The notes below the pieces were generated by a model. The model searched no databases and was not told the DNA's origin. It was given only the letters and a program-made list of their open reading frames with translations. Shown here one piece after another: positions 12,801-23,400 of a stretch of 64,000 nt of DNA. Position 1 is the stretch's first letter. Each line of letters begins with the position of its first letter. The position numbers were made by a program, and so were the translations under genes. The stretch covers positions 27,871,997 to 27,935,996 of the forward strand of contig OW203765.1 of NCBI GenBank assembly GCA_934045905.1, given 5' to 3'. Source of the stretch: Leuctra nigra (Eukaryota; Arthropoda; Insecta; Plecoptera; Leuctridae).

Positions 12801-12851
12801 AGGGGATTATAAATGAGAAGCAACCTTTGGCAGAAGATGACGGCCACCAAC
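835..12851 (-). CDS. Insect odorant receptor (OR), seven exons, N-terminal exon not found
   Basis: A ligand-gated olfactory channel subunit; insect ORs work with the co-receptor Orco in sensory neuron membranes. Exons on the minus strand: 12851-12431, 7435-7182, 4096-3880, 2961-2862, 2791-2687, 2117-1962, 894-835. All have AG acceptors and GT donors, and all phases join, giving about 437 codons that end in TAA at 837-835. The first listed exon starts GWWP and holds several hydrophobic segments (e.g. IPIIMLFLLNHLWH). Later exons carry the OR hallmarks: LKSCVKMHQELL, then AWMADKLSEQ joined to SGLVARAAYESDW, then FRAGNFVPMTLETFQT joined to the terminal VFRTSYSYWAMLTKL. This C-terminal block is typical of ORs and unlike gustatory receptors. 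The acceptor of the last exon has a long CT tract. The first exon here starts with two bases of a split codon, so one short upstream coding exon (start Met) must lie above 12851; I could not identify it. Usual family length is about 400-450 residues, so the gene looks intact. Confidence 0.86.
1046..1852. repeat. 90-bp minisatellite, nine copies
   Basis: Units start at 1051, 1141, 1231, 1321, 1411, 1501, 1596, 1686 and 1776 with GACTGATAACAGG(C/T)GG. The unit is exactly 90 bp except for a 5-bp GTCAC duplication in the sixth. The C/T position alternates C,T,C,T,C,T over the first six units, which makes a 180-bp higher-order repeat. Because 90 is a multiple of three, both strands stay open through the array; the apparent proteins (30-residue repeats) are by-products, since the array lies in the last intron of the OR gene. 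Confidence 0.92.
2208..2573. mobile_element. MITE with GGGGCTGTGCATAAAGGACG termini
   Basis: Inverted termini of about 23 bases (GGGGCTGTGCATAAAGGACG... on the left, its complement on the right) flanked on both sides by TAT. The interior has G-rich runs and a purine-rich block; no gene. It lies in the OR intron between exons 2687-2791 and 1962-2117. A second copy ends at 33664 and is interrupted by a hAT-like element. Confidence 0.7.
4116..5789. mobile_element. Long-TIR element (about 570-bp arms) in the OR gene
   Basis: The left arm 4116-4686 and right arm 5213-5789 are reverse complements with high identity, beginning TACAGTAAGCGACAGGGCAA. The roughly 525-bp centre (4687-5212) has no transposase-like frame. 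The left end is 16 bases from the acceptor of the OR exon at 4096, so the element supplies the intron sequence just upstream of that splice site. The target duplication is not clear. The mirrored 78- and 65-codon frames inside the arms are repeat sequence. Confidence 0.8.
5811..6033. mobile_element. Small MITE, GTACAGGGAAAGAACGCTA termini
   Basis: About 223 bp with 19-base inverted ends GTACAGGGAAAGAACGCTA. It sits 21 bases beyond the end of the long-TIR element. No coding potential. Confidence 0.65.
6050..7117 (+). mobile_element. Helitron-like non-autonomous element, copy 1
   Basis: Starts near GAGCGAACGTAGCGAGCG and ends with CGCTC...GAGCG (a stem with a 16-base loop), TTTTC and CTAG, followed by T. 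That 3' layout (hairpin, then CTRR, then T) is the Helitron signature. The two ends also share a short inverted GAGCGAGC/GCTCGCTC motif, as in Helentron-associated elements such as DINE-1. A TTA-flanked MITE (6720-6910) is nested inside. Confidence 0.6.
6720..6910. mobile_element. Harbinger-type MITE with TTA duplication
   Basis: A 191-bp palindromic element with ends AGCCCCATTTACACGGTGCA and its complement, flanked by TTA on both sides. A paralogous empty site exists in the next Helitron-like copy near 8735-8750 (ATATCTGTCC then AGAGATTGATGG), which confirms insertion and boundaries. Confidence 0.8.
7541..8929 (+). mobile_element. Helitron-like element, copy 2 (composite)
   Basis: Has two 5'-like ends: GAGCGAGCGAAGCGAGCG at 7541 and AAGCGAGCGGAGCGAGCG at 7809. 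The first piece stops at GCATGGTCATT, and the second runs on to the hairpin end CTTG at 8929 followed by T. This looks like one copy inserted into another. No helicase or Rep protein is present. Confidence 0.55.
9528..9705 (+). CDS. Possible first coding exon of an unidentified gene
   Basis: An ATG at 9528 opens 59 codons of hydrophilic, Glu/Lys/Ser-rich sequence (MRLLNLDPKTLASAK..., ...FKQKEEPEQPKTKC) followed by a good donor GTGAGT at 9706. Two TCAGTC initiator-like motifs lie 15-45 bases upstream. It sits on the strand opposite the OR gene, inside its first visible intron, in sequence without obvious repeat similarity. No partner exon was recognised. It could be an alternative 5' exon of SLC6 gene A, the start of a small nested gene, or chance. 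No domain is recognisable. Confidence 0.3.
9758..9800 (-). repeat. Inverted Helitron-like 3' end (isolated)
   Basis: On the minus strand this reads GCTCGCTTATCAACGCGTTA, then hairpin remnants, AAAACGCTC-type spacer and CTAG followed by T. No matching 5' end was seen, and a weaker copy lies near 15295. Confidence 0.4.
9957..10555 (+). mobile_element. Helitron-like element, copy 3
   Basis: The 5' end GAGCGAGCGAAGCGAGCG, an internal (T)nG tract, the shared block TTTGCATGGTCATTAAGACC and the 3' hairpin ending CTAG before T match the other copies. Noncoding. Confidence 0.6.
10700..11613 (+). mobile_element. Helitron-like element, copy 4
   Basis: 5' GAGCGAGCGTAGCGAGCG, 3' hairpin and CTAG followed by T. 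Sequence on both sides (10556-10690 and 12010-12215) continues the interior and 3' end of a further copy, so this copy appears nested in it. Confidence 0.58.
12010..12215 (+). mobile_element. 3' terminal fragment of an interrupted Helitron-like copy
   Basis: Ends CGCCCATCAACGCGTTACAC, GAGCG, TTTC, CTAG and then T. Its upstream sequence matches copy 3 positions 10340-10450. Likely the 3' half of the copy split by copy 4. Confidence 0.5.
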
Positions 12852-13043
12852 CTGAAACAGTCAATACTTTTTATTTGGAAAATACTTAGAGCATGCTCGT
12901 TGTAATTCTTTGATTTCACCAGCGATATACAAAGGATAGTTCATGCTATTGTTCAAATCACTGGTGATTTTTTTCTTCTCAAAATCGTAAAGAAACTTTT
13001 TAGATTCCATTTAAAAGCACAGTTTCTATTCCTGACAATATTA

Positions 13044-13428
13044 CTGTGAGTTTGACCTTAAAGAGTTTTTAATCGATTTTAATCAATATCTTTTACCAAT
13101 GTAATTGTTAATAAAATACGGCTTTGTACGAGTATTCAGAATAGTTCAATGAAAATAATTTCAGAGATTGAAATGGTTTAAATTATTTTTATTATGTGCT
13201 TCAGACGTTTAGTGCCTGAAAATTAGTAAACATATGGCACTAAACATCTGTAGGACGAAATATAACTAATACACCATTCCATGCTATTAAATTATTTTCA
13301 TTGGACAGTTCTGAAGACGCGTACAAAGCCTTATTTTATTTACAATTACATTGGTAAAAGATATTGATTAAAATCGATTAAAAAAACTATTCAAGGCCAC
13401 GCTCACTACTCAGCCGTCTTAAGTTCAA
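13044..13428. mobile_element. TTAA-type palindromic MITE, older copy
   Basis: Diverged copy of the element at 35072-35453. It keeps the TTTGACCTTAAAGAGTTTTT arm and its complement, and TTAA at the right boundary (13429-13432). The left terminus is degraded. Confidence 0.65.
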
Positions 13429-13500
13429 ATCATGCCACGTTCATGTATATGGCATGATCATAAAGCTATATCAGCAAAGAATATTGCAGTGTAAATTGAA

Positions 13501-13870
13501 CCATAAAAAACACTCCGTGTAAAAATACCAGCCAAGTCTCTTCAACTAAAAAAAAAATAGAAGAAATCTAAAAATTCAGCACTGAAAAGTAGTGATATCA
13601 AAAAAAGGCCAAGTCAAAACTTTTAAAAATTACTTGGCGCATCGTGCATATAAATAGTATAGAAGTAGGTCGGTAATCAAATATACTCATCTATACATAA
13701 AATATATCTATAATCCCATAGAAAAACGATGCGCCAAGTAATTTTTAAAAGTTTTGACTTGGCCTTTTTTTGATATCACTACTTTTCAGTGCTGAATTTT
13801 TAGATTTCTTCTATTTTTTTTTTAGTTGAAGAGACTTGGCTGGTATTTTTACACGGAGTGTTTTTTATGG
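13501..13870. mobile_element. Perfect hairpin element, 144-base identical arms
   Basis: Arms 13501-13644 and 13727-13870 appear to be exact reverse complements (CCATAAAAAACACTCCGTGT outermost), with an 82-base AT-rich loop. No target duplication is obvious and no frame is credible. Perfect arms imply a very recent MITE; if transcribed, it would give a long double-stranded RNA. Confidence 0.85.
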
Positions 13871-16038
13871 GATATCATTCCTTTTTTCAGTTTATTCTTA
13901 CAATTTGTAGCATATATTGTGGAACCAAAGACTATAATTCCTTTAAAAAAATACGCCTTTTTGATTTGGTTGCTAAGAAAAGTTGTGCTTGTTACTATGT
14001 ATATGCTATAAATAATATGCTATAAAGTATAGCGGAAGTTTCGTTCCAATTGGTCCAGCCGTTCTCGAGTTATGGCATCACTTCCGGTTTTCAAAATGGC
14101 GGCTGACTTCACTGCCACCTAAAATTTGTGTCTTTAAATGCTATGTAACATTATAAGCCTTCTGAATATGTAGTTATTGTTATAAGAGATGATTTCATTC
14201 AAATTTGGCATTTTTATGACGTCATTTCCGGTTTCGGTAAAAGTACATTTCTATTTTGACTGTTGATATTTCATTGAGAAGACCATCCGAATCGTTTGGC
14301 GCTAGTTTCGTCCCAATTGGTCCATCAGTTTTTAAGATATGACGTCACTTCCGGTTTCAAAATGGTGGCACAAAAAATTCGTAAGGACAAGGTATCATCA
14401 GACGCCAAAAGTGCATATATGGTAAAAATTTCAGATCGATCGGCTCAGCCGTTTAGGCTGTGGCGCTGTCAACAGTGTTTCCTGATATCATCAGAATCAT
14501 CATCTTCAGAATCAGAAAGTGGTGTAATTTTACATATTTCACGGCCCTCTAGCACGAAAATGACATACCCTATTGTTCCCAAATTCGGTATATGGGGTGG
14601 GGTGGGCCATAGCTCGAAATTAAGATATTTTGCAACAATGTGAGATTTTCCAATTTTAAGATCCAGTAGGCCGAAAATGCCATGTTGTTGCTTACAGTAA
14701 AAGTGGTTGGTCTGCTCCTCAGTTTATTAGGCATTTACGGTATGTTGAGTGAGTGTGAGTGTACGGTACGACTTGGCTGGGTGGAGCGACCGCTCCACTA
14801 GATTGAAACAAATTGTAAAAGTTTCGACTATTTTCCAGTTTTGAGACCTCATCTATCTTAAAACACAATGCTAGCACAATCTTGTGACTTTCTGGTTTAC
14901 TTTTTTGTGGTTGCAATTTGATAGATACTCGCCTAGATAATGAAGGACATTTACGATGATCTTGAACGGCGGTTTCGGTTTTCTGCTCTCAAGGGGCATC
15001 CTGCTACGTTCAACTGAAATACACAGAGTTTATAACAGATTATAAATTTCAGAATGACAATAATTATTTTCATTTTGTTTGGGATATTTCATCCTGTAGG
15101 CATTGTTTTATTTAATAGGAAATGTCGACAGTTTCGATTCAATTATCACAATCTTCTTCAGGGCAATTAAATTTAAAACAAATCAATGCTATCTATAACG
15201 GTTAAACATAAAATAAACACAAACTCATCTAAAGAAAAAGAGTTGTGACAGTAAATCATTTCCTCGGTAAAATAACGCGCCTGTTTATAACGCGTTGATA
15301 AGGGAGCATTCGTATTGCATGCGAATTAAGTGTACGTTACTGAGCTTTTGCTAACTTTTGGACGAGCAAGGAAATAAATGCGTCAAAGGTGCAGTGATAA
15401 TTTAATTGACATTATGAAGACTTTTGCTAAATATTTCAATTAAGAAACATAATGCCAGTAACATGTCAATTATACTCTTTAAGTTCTTAACATAGATATT
15501 TGTATACAAATTTACCCAAATTCCTATCACAGAAAACTGATCGGTTTAATCCAGTTTAAACGTTTAACCAATCACAGGATTTTATTAAAAAGCTGTACCT
15601 GACCGCTGTTATAACATTAGTTGTGTATACACTTATAAATGTTGTCAGACCGTGGTTCTAAAGGTGTGACATGAACATTGCATGTATAAACTCTCAGACA
15701 ATCGAGAACAAAATGTGCATATTATCAATCTGCTTAGTGATTATTATTTGTTGGGCAATTGCGTCTTTTGTTATTTAGATACAATTTTATAAATATTTAT
15801 TTGACCTACTTTATTTGAGACCTTGAAGATTATTTTAAAACAGAAGTAAGCACGATTCACTTGACAATGTCACTGCTAATGATAATAAAGTTTGGAACGT
15901 CTCAGAAGTATACGTGCTTGACGTCAAAGAATACAATAAAGAAACTTCCTTCAAAGCAGTTCAGACACAACTAGACCTAAACAATTGAATTATTGATTAA
16001 TCTGAAGATTATTTATTTATTATCATGGCGGAATCAAT

Positions 16039-16923
16039 CAATAGACGATTCCGTAAAATATCTGAGTGGCTCTGGTTTCTGAAATCTTTCAAATGCAGTT
16101 TCATTTCCAGATATCTATTGTAGTGTGTAACTCATTGTTGACACACTACAATAGGTATTCCCACAAATAAGTGATACGTGATGGAGCCACTTCTGGCAAG
16201 ATGGCTACTATCAGGTCCACATATTAATATGTTCGTTTTTACATTTCGTGTTTCCATAAAGCAGTGAAAAAACAAAAGACATTGCAATTGATATTTAGCT
16301 ATAAATTTACTTTTTTGGCCATAACAAACAACTAGATCAAATATTTGTATTTATATTTATGCAAATGTGCCCTTGATAGCCGCCATTTACCTAGTACCAC
16401 AAAATCCACCAGAGGTCAGTTGTGTTCCTTATTTTCTCGAATAGGCAGCGTGAATAGACTACAGATAGCGCTGCAAAAAGTACAGACAGAGCCACCTAAT
16501 CTGTGGGAAGGAAGCTTACCTTTGGCAAGGCGTCCAAGTCGCTGCAGTTATATGTTATGTTGCTGCACATATTACGCATTATCAATTCTTAAAATTTACA
16601 CAAGTTTATCTAATGTTTATTCGCCTACAAAATATTAACAACAAAGTGTTCACAATTTCACTGAATCTGATCACAATATTAATTTGCGCGACTTAGTTCT
16701 GATTCCGAAATATTTTGAGTACATTTGTTGACATCTGATCGGTTGCTAGGTCACGGCCAATGAGAAATGAAACAGTTGACGATCTTCCCACAAATGTTGC
16801 TTATTTCTCTCACTCGTGGCGCTGGGGGTATGAACACTCGGTGCCTATAGGTGGAAAGCAAACAGCAAGTGACATTTTCTTAGAAACCAGAGCCACTCAG
16901 ATACTTTATGGAATCGTCTATTG
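16039..16923. mobile_element. TIR element with CAATAGACGATTCC ends
   Basis: About 885 bp with 45-base inverted termini (CAATAGACGATTCC, then TATCTGAGTGGCTCTGGTTT). An inner hairpin, CTATTGTAGTGTGT against its complement, lies at 16115-16154. No transposase frame; the 97- and 73-codon frames are not convincing. Confidence 0.6.
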
Positions 16924-17189
16924 TCATAAAATACTTTTATACATTCATAAGAATGCAAAATTTTGTTTTGAGTGTAAATAATTAGAATATTAGAATGTTT
17001 TTTAGTATCGTAAAAAAATATCATTGTAATACGAGTGTAGTACGGTCACTCTTTGGCACTTTATCTGTGTATCTTTTTCTCAAGTTTTTCATTTTGTCTC
17101 AAGTATTACAGAAAAAGTACACAGTATACAGCAGTGTAGTGCATCATCGTTCTCGATCACGCAGCTTCTAAAGATCAAAATCAATAATT

Positions 17190-17402
17190 ATTTTTTGTCT
17201 GGGGCTTAACGTGGCACTGTTCTGCAGCGAGGCTAATGGCGACGGATGAATGATTATGATGATGATTGGGAGATGATGGTGAAGAGTAGGTAAGGATGGA
17301 AGGTGGGAAGGAGGCGGTCGTGGCCTATTAGTAGGATACCTTCCCAGCATTTGCCTGTCGACTGAGGAAATACCACGAAAACACCCCAGTCAGGAAGGAC
17401 GG
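17190..17402 (-). mobile_element. SINE copy lacking most of the tRNA head
   Basis: Minus-strand copy of the family seen at 23137: CCTGACTGGGGTGTTTTCG, AGTCGACAGGCAAATGCTGG, the AGGCCACGACCGCCTCCTTC block and an A-rich 3' end. The 5' tRNA-like part is truncated. Confidence 0.7.
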
Positions 17403-17743
17403 CCGCGGAAAAATGAAATCATTGTTTTGTATACATACGTAGGTTTATTTTTAAAGTATTAGCTGGAGAATGTTGTTTAAATGGACAAACCATAAACTTT
17501 TCCTTATAGATCAGGAAAACTCTACTAGTGATGAGAGTGGCTACTCTTTCCTTGTTGCAATTACTGCACCAATGTCAAAACAGTAACATTCTTCTACCGT
17601 CCGTGACCATGTCACATGTCACAAGGTTGATGTTATAAATGGGTACGTCCACCTTTATGTCTTGTGACATTTCACAGTCATTTCCAAGGCTTACATCGCA
17701 TGGTTTCACTAATTGCAGGTATTTTAAATATACCAATTAAATT

Positions 17744-18052
17744 AGTGGCGGACCTAGGATTTCAGTCACAGCTGCCCCCCCCCCCCAGCCCCCTCCGCCC
17801 ACTAAAAACAATTTCTGTTGGGGGGGGGGGGGGGGGGGAGAAATGTAAAAAATTACATTTGTTCAAAATTTGTAAATCCAAATAAACTCGTGACGCCGGC
17901 CGTTAATATTATCCTCGAGTATAAAATTTAAATTTGCAGAAGTCAAAAATGCACTTGTAATAAAAGCAAGTCAAGTGAAGAATTTTCAGGTCCTATAAAG
18001 TCATGAACCCCCCCCCCCCCCCCCCCCCTGTGGTCTCGTAGGTCCGCCACTG
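17744..18052. mobile_element. hAT-like MITE with AGTGGCGGACCTA termini and C/G runs
   Basis: Inverted ends AGTGGCGGACCTA and TAGGTCCGCCACT. The interior has homopolymer C and G runs near 17776, 17820 and 18008. CAGTGGCGGA-type ends are common in insect hAT MITEs. The 8-bp duplication is not clean. Confidence 0.6.
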
Positions 18053-18265
18053 CTAATATTAATAACAGTGTTTCCACCATGTTTCCACCTCAAGAATTAA
18101 CACAATGTATATGGCTTTTCATTTCATTTCATTTTATTTGAATCACTATACCTAATGGAATACAAAGAGTCCACAAGTGGGATATTAAAACTATAAACTT
18201 GTGTAAAAGAACATATATTGAAATAAAATTAACCTATTTGGGCCTGAATACGATACAGTTTTGAT

Positions 18266-18485
18266 ATTCACTCGGCAAAACAAAAATTGATCGTTCAATA
18301 AATCTGATAGGCTGCAGATAAATGTAAGATCGCACCATCAGAAGTCAGTCTAAGCGATCTCATTGTCTCACTCTAGTAGGTGACCTCACATTTCAATGAT
18401 AATAACAAGCTTTGATTGGTTATGGGAATGACCAGCAGTCGTACAAATTTGGTCAACGTTCAAGTTTTGTTTGGCCGAGTGTACA
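18266..18485. mobile_element. TGTACAC-family MITE, copy 1
   Basis: Inverted ends (CACTCGGCAAAAC left, GTTTTGTTTGGCCGAGTGTA right) around a core with AATTGATCGTTCAATAAATC and TGACCAGCAGTCG. Almost the same element is at 43238-43440. Confidence 0.65.
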
Positions 18486-18489
18486 TGGT

Positions 18490-18733
18490 AGCAGAGTGAT
18501 GAAAGCGAGAAAGTTACCAGTTTGTAAATGAAATGTATTATAAGTCGTCCGTCATTATTACTAATTCTGCTTTTGTAGTTCCGAAATGACGTTGTGTGAC
18601 GAGTTTGACGGGCAGGGACAAAAATATTAATCTTGGTTAAAAACTGAGGGCAATCAACAGAGTTATTTAGTAATTTGTGTAGGAATAAGATGTCTGACAG
18701 CTCCAAATTCGCTGTGTAATCTTGGTGTCTCAT
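18490..18733 (-). pseudogene. Degenerate 3' fragment of a non-LTR reverse transcriptase
   Basis: The minus-strand frame reads ...LSDILFLHKLLNNSVDCPQF, LTKINIFVPARQTRHTTSF. This matches the general pattern found at the end of jockey-type RT proteins (a short repeated host-like block with inner hydrophobics, then INF.VP.R..R...F). Only this tail is present, with no RT core beside it, so it is a relic. A TGTACAC-family MITE abuts it at 18266-18485. Confidence 0.5.
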
Positions 18734-20429
18734 AAGGAAAAAACCTCACGGGTAAATAATGTATAAGCATCTCCAAGATTGATTATTGTAGTTTACTTAA
18801 ATTCTTAGATTCTTGTGCATACTTACTTTATAGATCATTACTTAAGACTTTGTCTCTTAGACATAGAAAAAATACCTAAATGAACAGTTAAATTTTGCAT
18901 TATAGTCGCATATTTCGCTAAACTTCAAATCCAGCAAAATCAAATTCAAGTACGCGTATAGATAAATCTATTAGAAAAACTGTGGTTAAAAAAGTGTCCA
19001 ACTCATTTATTCCCTTCAGGGATGATAAAAACGTTTTTTTAAGATAAGCTAACATAAAGTGAAATAGAAATTGTCCCAGACTGCCTTTCTCGCAGGGCGC
19101 TTTTTTATTTGAATCAATTTAAAATGTTTTTGGATTGTTAAAACGTGTAATTTGACTGCTAATGCCCAATATATAGTTAATGGAAGTTATTTAGAAGACG
19201 CCAAGCCCCACAAATCGGCTATTGAAATTTAGAATTTTATTGAAACGTGTATTTTTCAGTAAAAATGCTAATATCAAGTGAAATAGGAAGGCCTGCAATC
19301 CTGCCCCATAGAGGTATTTTTTATTTTATTTTTGGTAACATTTTAGATTTTGTGATTTTTTTTATTATTAAATGGATGTGTGATGATAATCTTGGGGCCT
19401 CCTTAGCCAGGGGTCTGGGCGTCCTGTCACCAGGGGCCTGTCCAGCCCTTGGTCGACGTATTCTTAAGTAAGAGGAGAAAGAGGAGAAGAAGATGCGAAG
19501 GAATTAATCTCATTATAAAGGCGCAAATACGCAGGAGGTGTTCAGTGTCAAGGTGCCACTTGCTTGTGGGACAATCACGGTGTCATCTTGATGGTGTGAA
19601 TTCTCTACTTATTCAGTGCAGTTGAAGGCTTAGCGTTGGTGGGTCAATGTAAAAACTAAAAAGTTCGGCTTTTGTTTTGTTCAGTGTTAGAAGTGATAGA
19701 AGACATTTTATTTCCCGATGTTCCATTTTCAGATGGTAATGTTGCATTAGGGACCAGGGGGAATGGCTCCCATTTCTATGAGGGAAAAAATTGAATTTAA
19801 ACGACGTTCAATTATATAAAAAAAAAATCTCCGAAGATCCAAGTAACTTGTTGAAAAACACATCGTGAACATTGCAAAAACATATATTGAATAATTTATC
19901 ATCATCTTAAAATTTCCAGAGGGGAGGGCACTTATGAGTTCACGGGGGAGCTTTGCCCCCCCCCCCCCCCCCCACACACATCGGGTATGCCTGGAATCAC
20001 CACTGAGGGACAGAGTCTATTTTCTTCAGGAAGGGACAAAATTTCGAAAAAAATATATATCAGATACAATTTTGGCCTGGAAGCTTAGCTCGAAAAAGGA
20101 AACAAAACTGGCTTCGTGGTAGGAGGAAGGGGAGGGGGGGGGGGGGTCGCCCAGAGTATGAAAAAACAATAAATACATATTTTTCCAAAAAAAATGTATA
20201 TATAAATTTGGCCTCTCTACTTTCTATTTGTAATATTTCGTTCGATAGCTCAATCTGTACCATTCTTGTATAACCATTTTTTTTATTTATCACGAAATCA
20301 TCTTTAAATCTTTGTATGCACATAATGCAATAACGCATTACGCATAATGCATTATGTATAATGCATTGTTGCATTCATCATGCTTCCATCCATCACCATT
20401 CCTCTTCATTCATTCTTGATCTTCTCCAG

Positions 20430-23400
20430 ACGAGACAACGAGTGTGAAGACTCCAGCATCTTCCATCTGGACCAACTCCAGTCTCAACAACATGGCGAAA
20501 CGAAACTCATACCATCTCAATGACACGGTACGTTACAATTAATTTCAATCACATTCTGATAAATTCTGATTTAAATAATAAGTAAGCGTCAATGTAATGT
20601 TTCTACTGCATAAATCTCAAGGGTGGTTGAGAACGATGTTTGTTTCCGCCGTTTATTCTAAGTCAGTAAAAAATTCGTTAAAATTCTGGCCACATACTAG
20701 TCAGGGCCGCAAATGCTATCGAAAACGTTGATTTCTAAAATTAAATTTGATAATTTGTGTGAGTTTTAACAATATATTTGATATAAAATTGATCTTTCAG
20801 ATAAATAAGAGCTCCGCAAATATGCCAAAAATTACGCGAACCCTAATAAAGTGTTTGAGACGGATTCAATAGCTGCTTTTCTCATTGCTATGCATGTTTT
20901 TAGGCAGAATAAAATTTGTATCTCTTACTTTTCATCATAGTGAGGGCTGTTAGCACATACATTTGGCAAAATAGTGCAAAATGTGATACTAATTTTTCCT
21001 TTGGCAGTCTTATAGGAAATTTTCCGCTCTTTCATAATTTTGATATCCTTAAAAAATCGGGCGGCCATTTTGGGCTCCAGGGCTGTCCAAAGTACCAAAA
21101 AGAGTGTATTTCAGTGAAATTACAATACTTTTGTCAATTTATTGTTCTTGTATAATAAACGATGTGTCAGGAAGGTACGATAAAAAAATAAAAAATCTAA
21201 GTCTAACCAAAGTTGTATTTATTCAAGAAATTAAAGATGTCAGCGGGTAAGCTCTAAAATGACCGCCATTTTCAGGGAATTTGTGCTTCAAGGTTGCAGT
21301 TGTTTAAGTTGGTTCATATAATGTACTTTTAACTTAAAAACCAATGGGTCACGAAATTAACCCTTTGGGGGGTGGGGGGTGGAGACCTAAAGGTTTCGAT
21401 ATCTGTACAATAGCCCACACTAGCTAGAGTAAAATGGTTCCTTGCACATACTAAAGAAAATGTGCTCTCTTCAAAAAAAAATACGAGAACTCAAAATTAT
21501 GCCGCCATCTTGGATAAAAAGAGTTTATTTTTCATTTTTTGTAAAATTTAGTAAGTTTTATAACCACTACGAAAAAGTTTATTTGACATAAAATATAGCC
21601 CTAATACTAATAATAAAATTTGTAATTTGCATATTTTCTGTATCTCCAACCGTTCTCATTGAAATTGCATTCTTGTATTGAAAAAACGTCCCAGGATAGA
21701 GAGTTTAGCATGTAATGTTCGTCCAGGAGGCGGTGACTCGATACATTTGCAGTGAACAAGGGATGACCAAAACAGCTAATTTATCATGATTTTTGAACTG
21801 CTGAGCACAAAAGAACTAAATATAATCGCGTCTCATTCAAGATGGCGACATAATTTTGTGATCTTGTGATTTTTTTCGAACAGAGCACAATTTTATTAGT
21901 GTATGCAAGAAATTATTAGTCCCTATCTACTATCGTTTATTTTACTGATATCGAAACATTTAGGTCTCCACCCCTCACCCCCCAAAGGGTGAATTTCGTG
22001 ATCCATCAATATTTAAGATAAAGGTCCATAATATTAACCTACATAAGCAACTGCAACCTCGAAAAACGAATTCCCTGAAAATTACTGGCATTTTAGAGCT
22101 TATCCGCCGACATCTTTAATTTCTTGAATAAATACAACTTTGGTTAGACCTAGAATTTTTATTTTTTTTATCGTACCTTCCTGACACATCGTTTATTATA
22201 AAAGAACAATAAATTGACCAAAGTATTATAATTTCACTGAAATACACTCCTTTTGGCACTTTGAACAGCCCTGGAGCCCAAAATAGCCGCCCGATTTTTT
22301 GAGGATATCGAAATTAAGAAAGAGCGGAAAATTTCCTATAAGACTGCTAAAGGAAAAATTAGTATCACATTTTGCACTGTTTTAGTGCATACAGCCCTCA
22401 CTATCAGTGGAATTTCGAATCTTTAACTCCAAATATCTAGTCGAACATAAATTCAAACACAAAATAGTTTGTTATTGTTTCACCATCACGTGATGGGCTG
22501 GATATTTGTGCACTGCGTGGATGGTCTCATGTCCTTGAATAATAATGATTTTGATAGTAAAGTATAATGTTTTGTCATCACAACATTGTTTCAGGAACTT
22601 GGGAAAATTAACAAAGCTTTCGAAGCAGAAGCGAGTGAGCCACGTTGCCAAAGTTACACGACGGAAGATGGAGGTAAAATGCAGAATGGCAACGCTGTCA
22701 AGGTAATCACAATGTCTTCAATCTAATTCATACCTATTTATGGGAACCCAAGTAAATCTGGCTTTCCATGCTCCGTCATCTTCCGTCAACGTCCGTCACC
22801 GTCCGACGAAAACGACCACGTGACCCGTCTCGACCAATCAGAGCCATCCCCAAAAATCTCGGACGGCGAGGGATTGGTCGAGACGGGTCACGTGGTCGTT
22901 TTCGTCGGACGGTGACGGACGTTGACGGAAGATGACAGAGCATGGAAAGCCAGCATAACACAACAATGGGTCCTGGATTCAATTCAATTCAATTTATTTA
23001 GCAATTTGTTACATAATACTACATTTACATTTATAAAAACTAATTGACAATCTTTGCTTATAAAATAGGGGTAGATTGTAAAGTTACCAATTGGTTGCCT
23101 TCAACTTGAATAATGAATGCCTATAGTTTTAGAAAATGGTTCTATCTCTGAACGCTCTGAACTTGTATTCCGGAGGCCCGGGTTCGATTCCCGCGGCCGT
23201 CCTTCCTGACTGGGGTTTTTTCGTGGTTTTCCCTCAGTCGACAGGCAAATGATGGGAAGGTACCCTACTAATAGGCCACGACCGCCTCCTTCCCACCTTC
23301 CATCCTTACCTACTTTTCACCATCATCTCCCAATCATCATCATAATCATTCATCCGTCGCCATTAGCCTCGCTGCAGAACAGTGCGACGTTAAGCTCCAG

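Larger units (their letters stand above)
12852..20429. other. Intergenic region between the OR and SLC6 gene A
   Basis: Besides the elements listed separately I see no exon I can support. 14030-14640 has TTCCGGTTTC-rich sequence typical of transposon noncoding regions and an open 115-codon frame with no recognisable domain. 14940-16020, 17410-17740 and 19100-20430 look unique or weakly repetitive and AT-rich. The missing first OR exon probably lies here (or in the 5' direction), and so does the 5' noncoding exon of gene A. Confidence 0.5.

Noticed and set aside
12427..12864. A single-exon 145-codon membrane protein
   Set aside because: The ATG lies within the intron; a good acceptor at 12853-12852 and the phase to 7435 show it is an internal OR exon.
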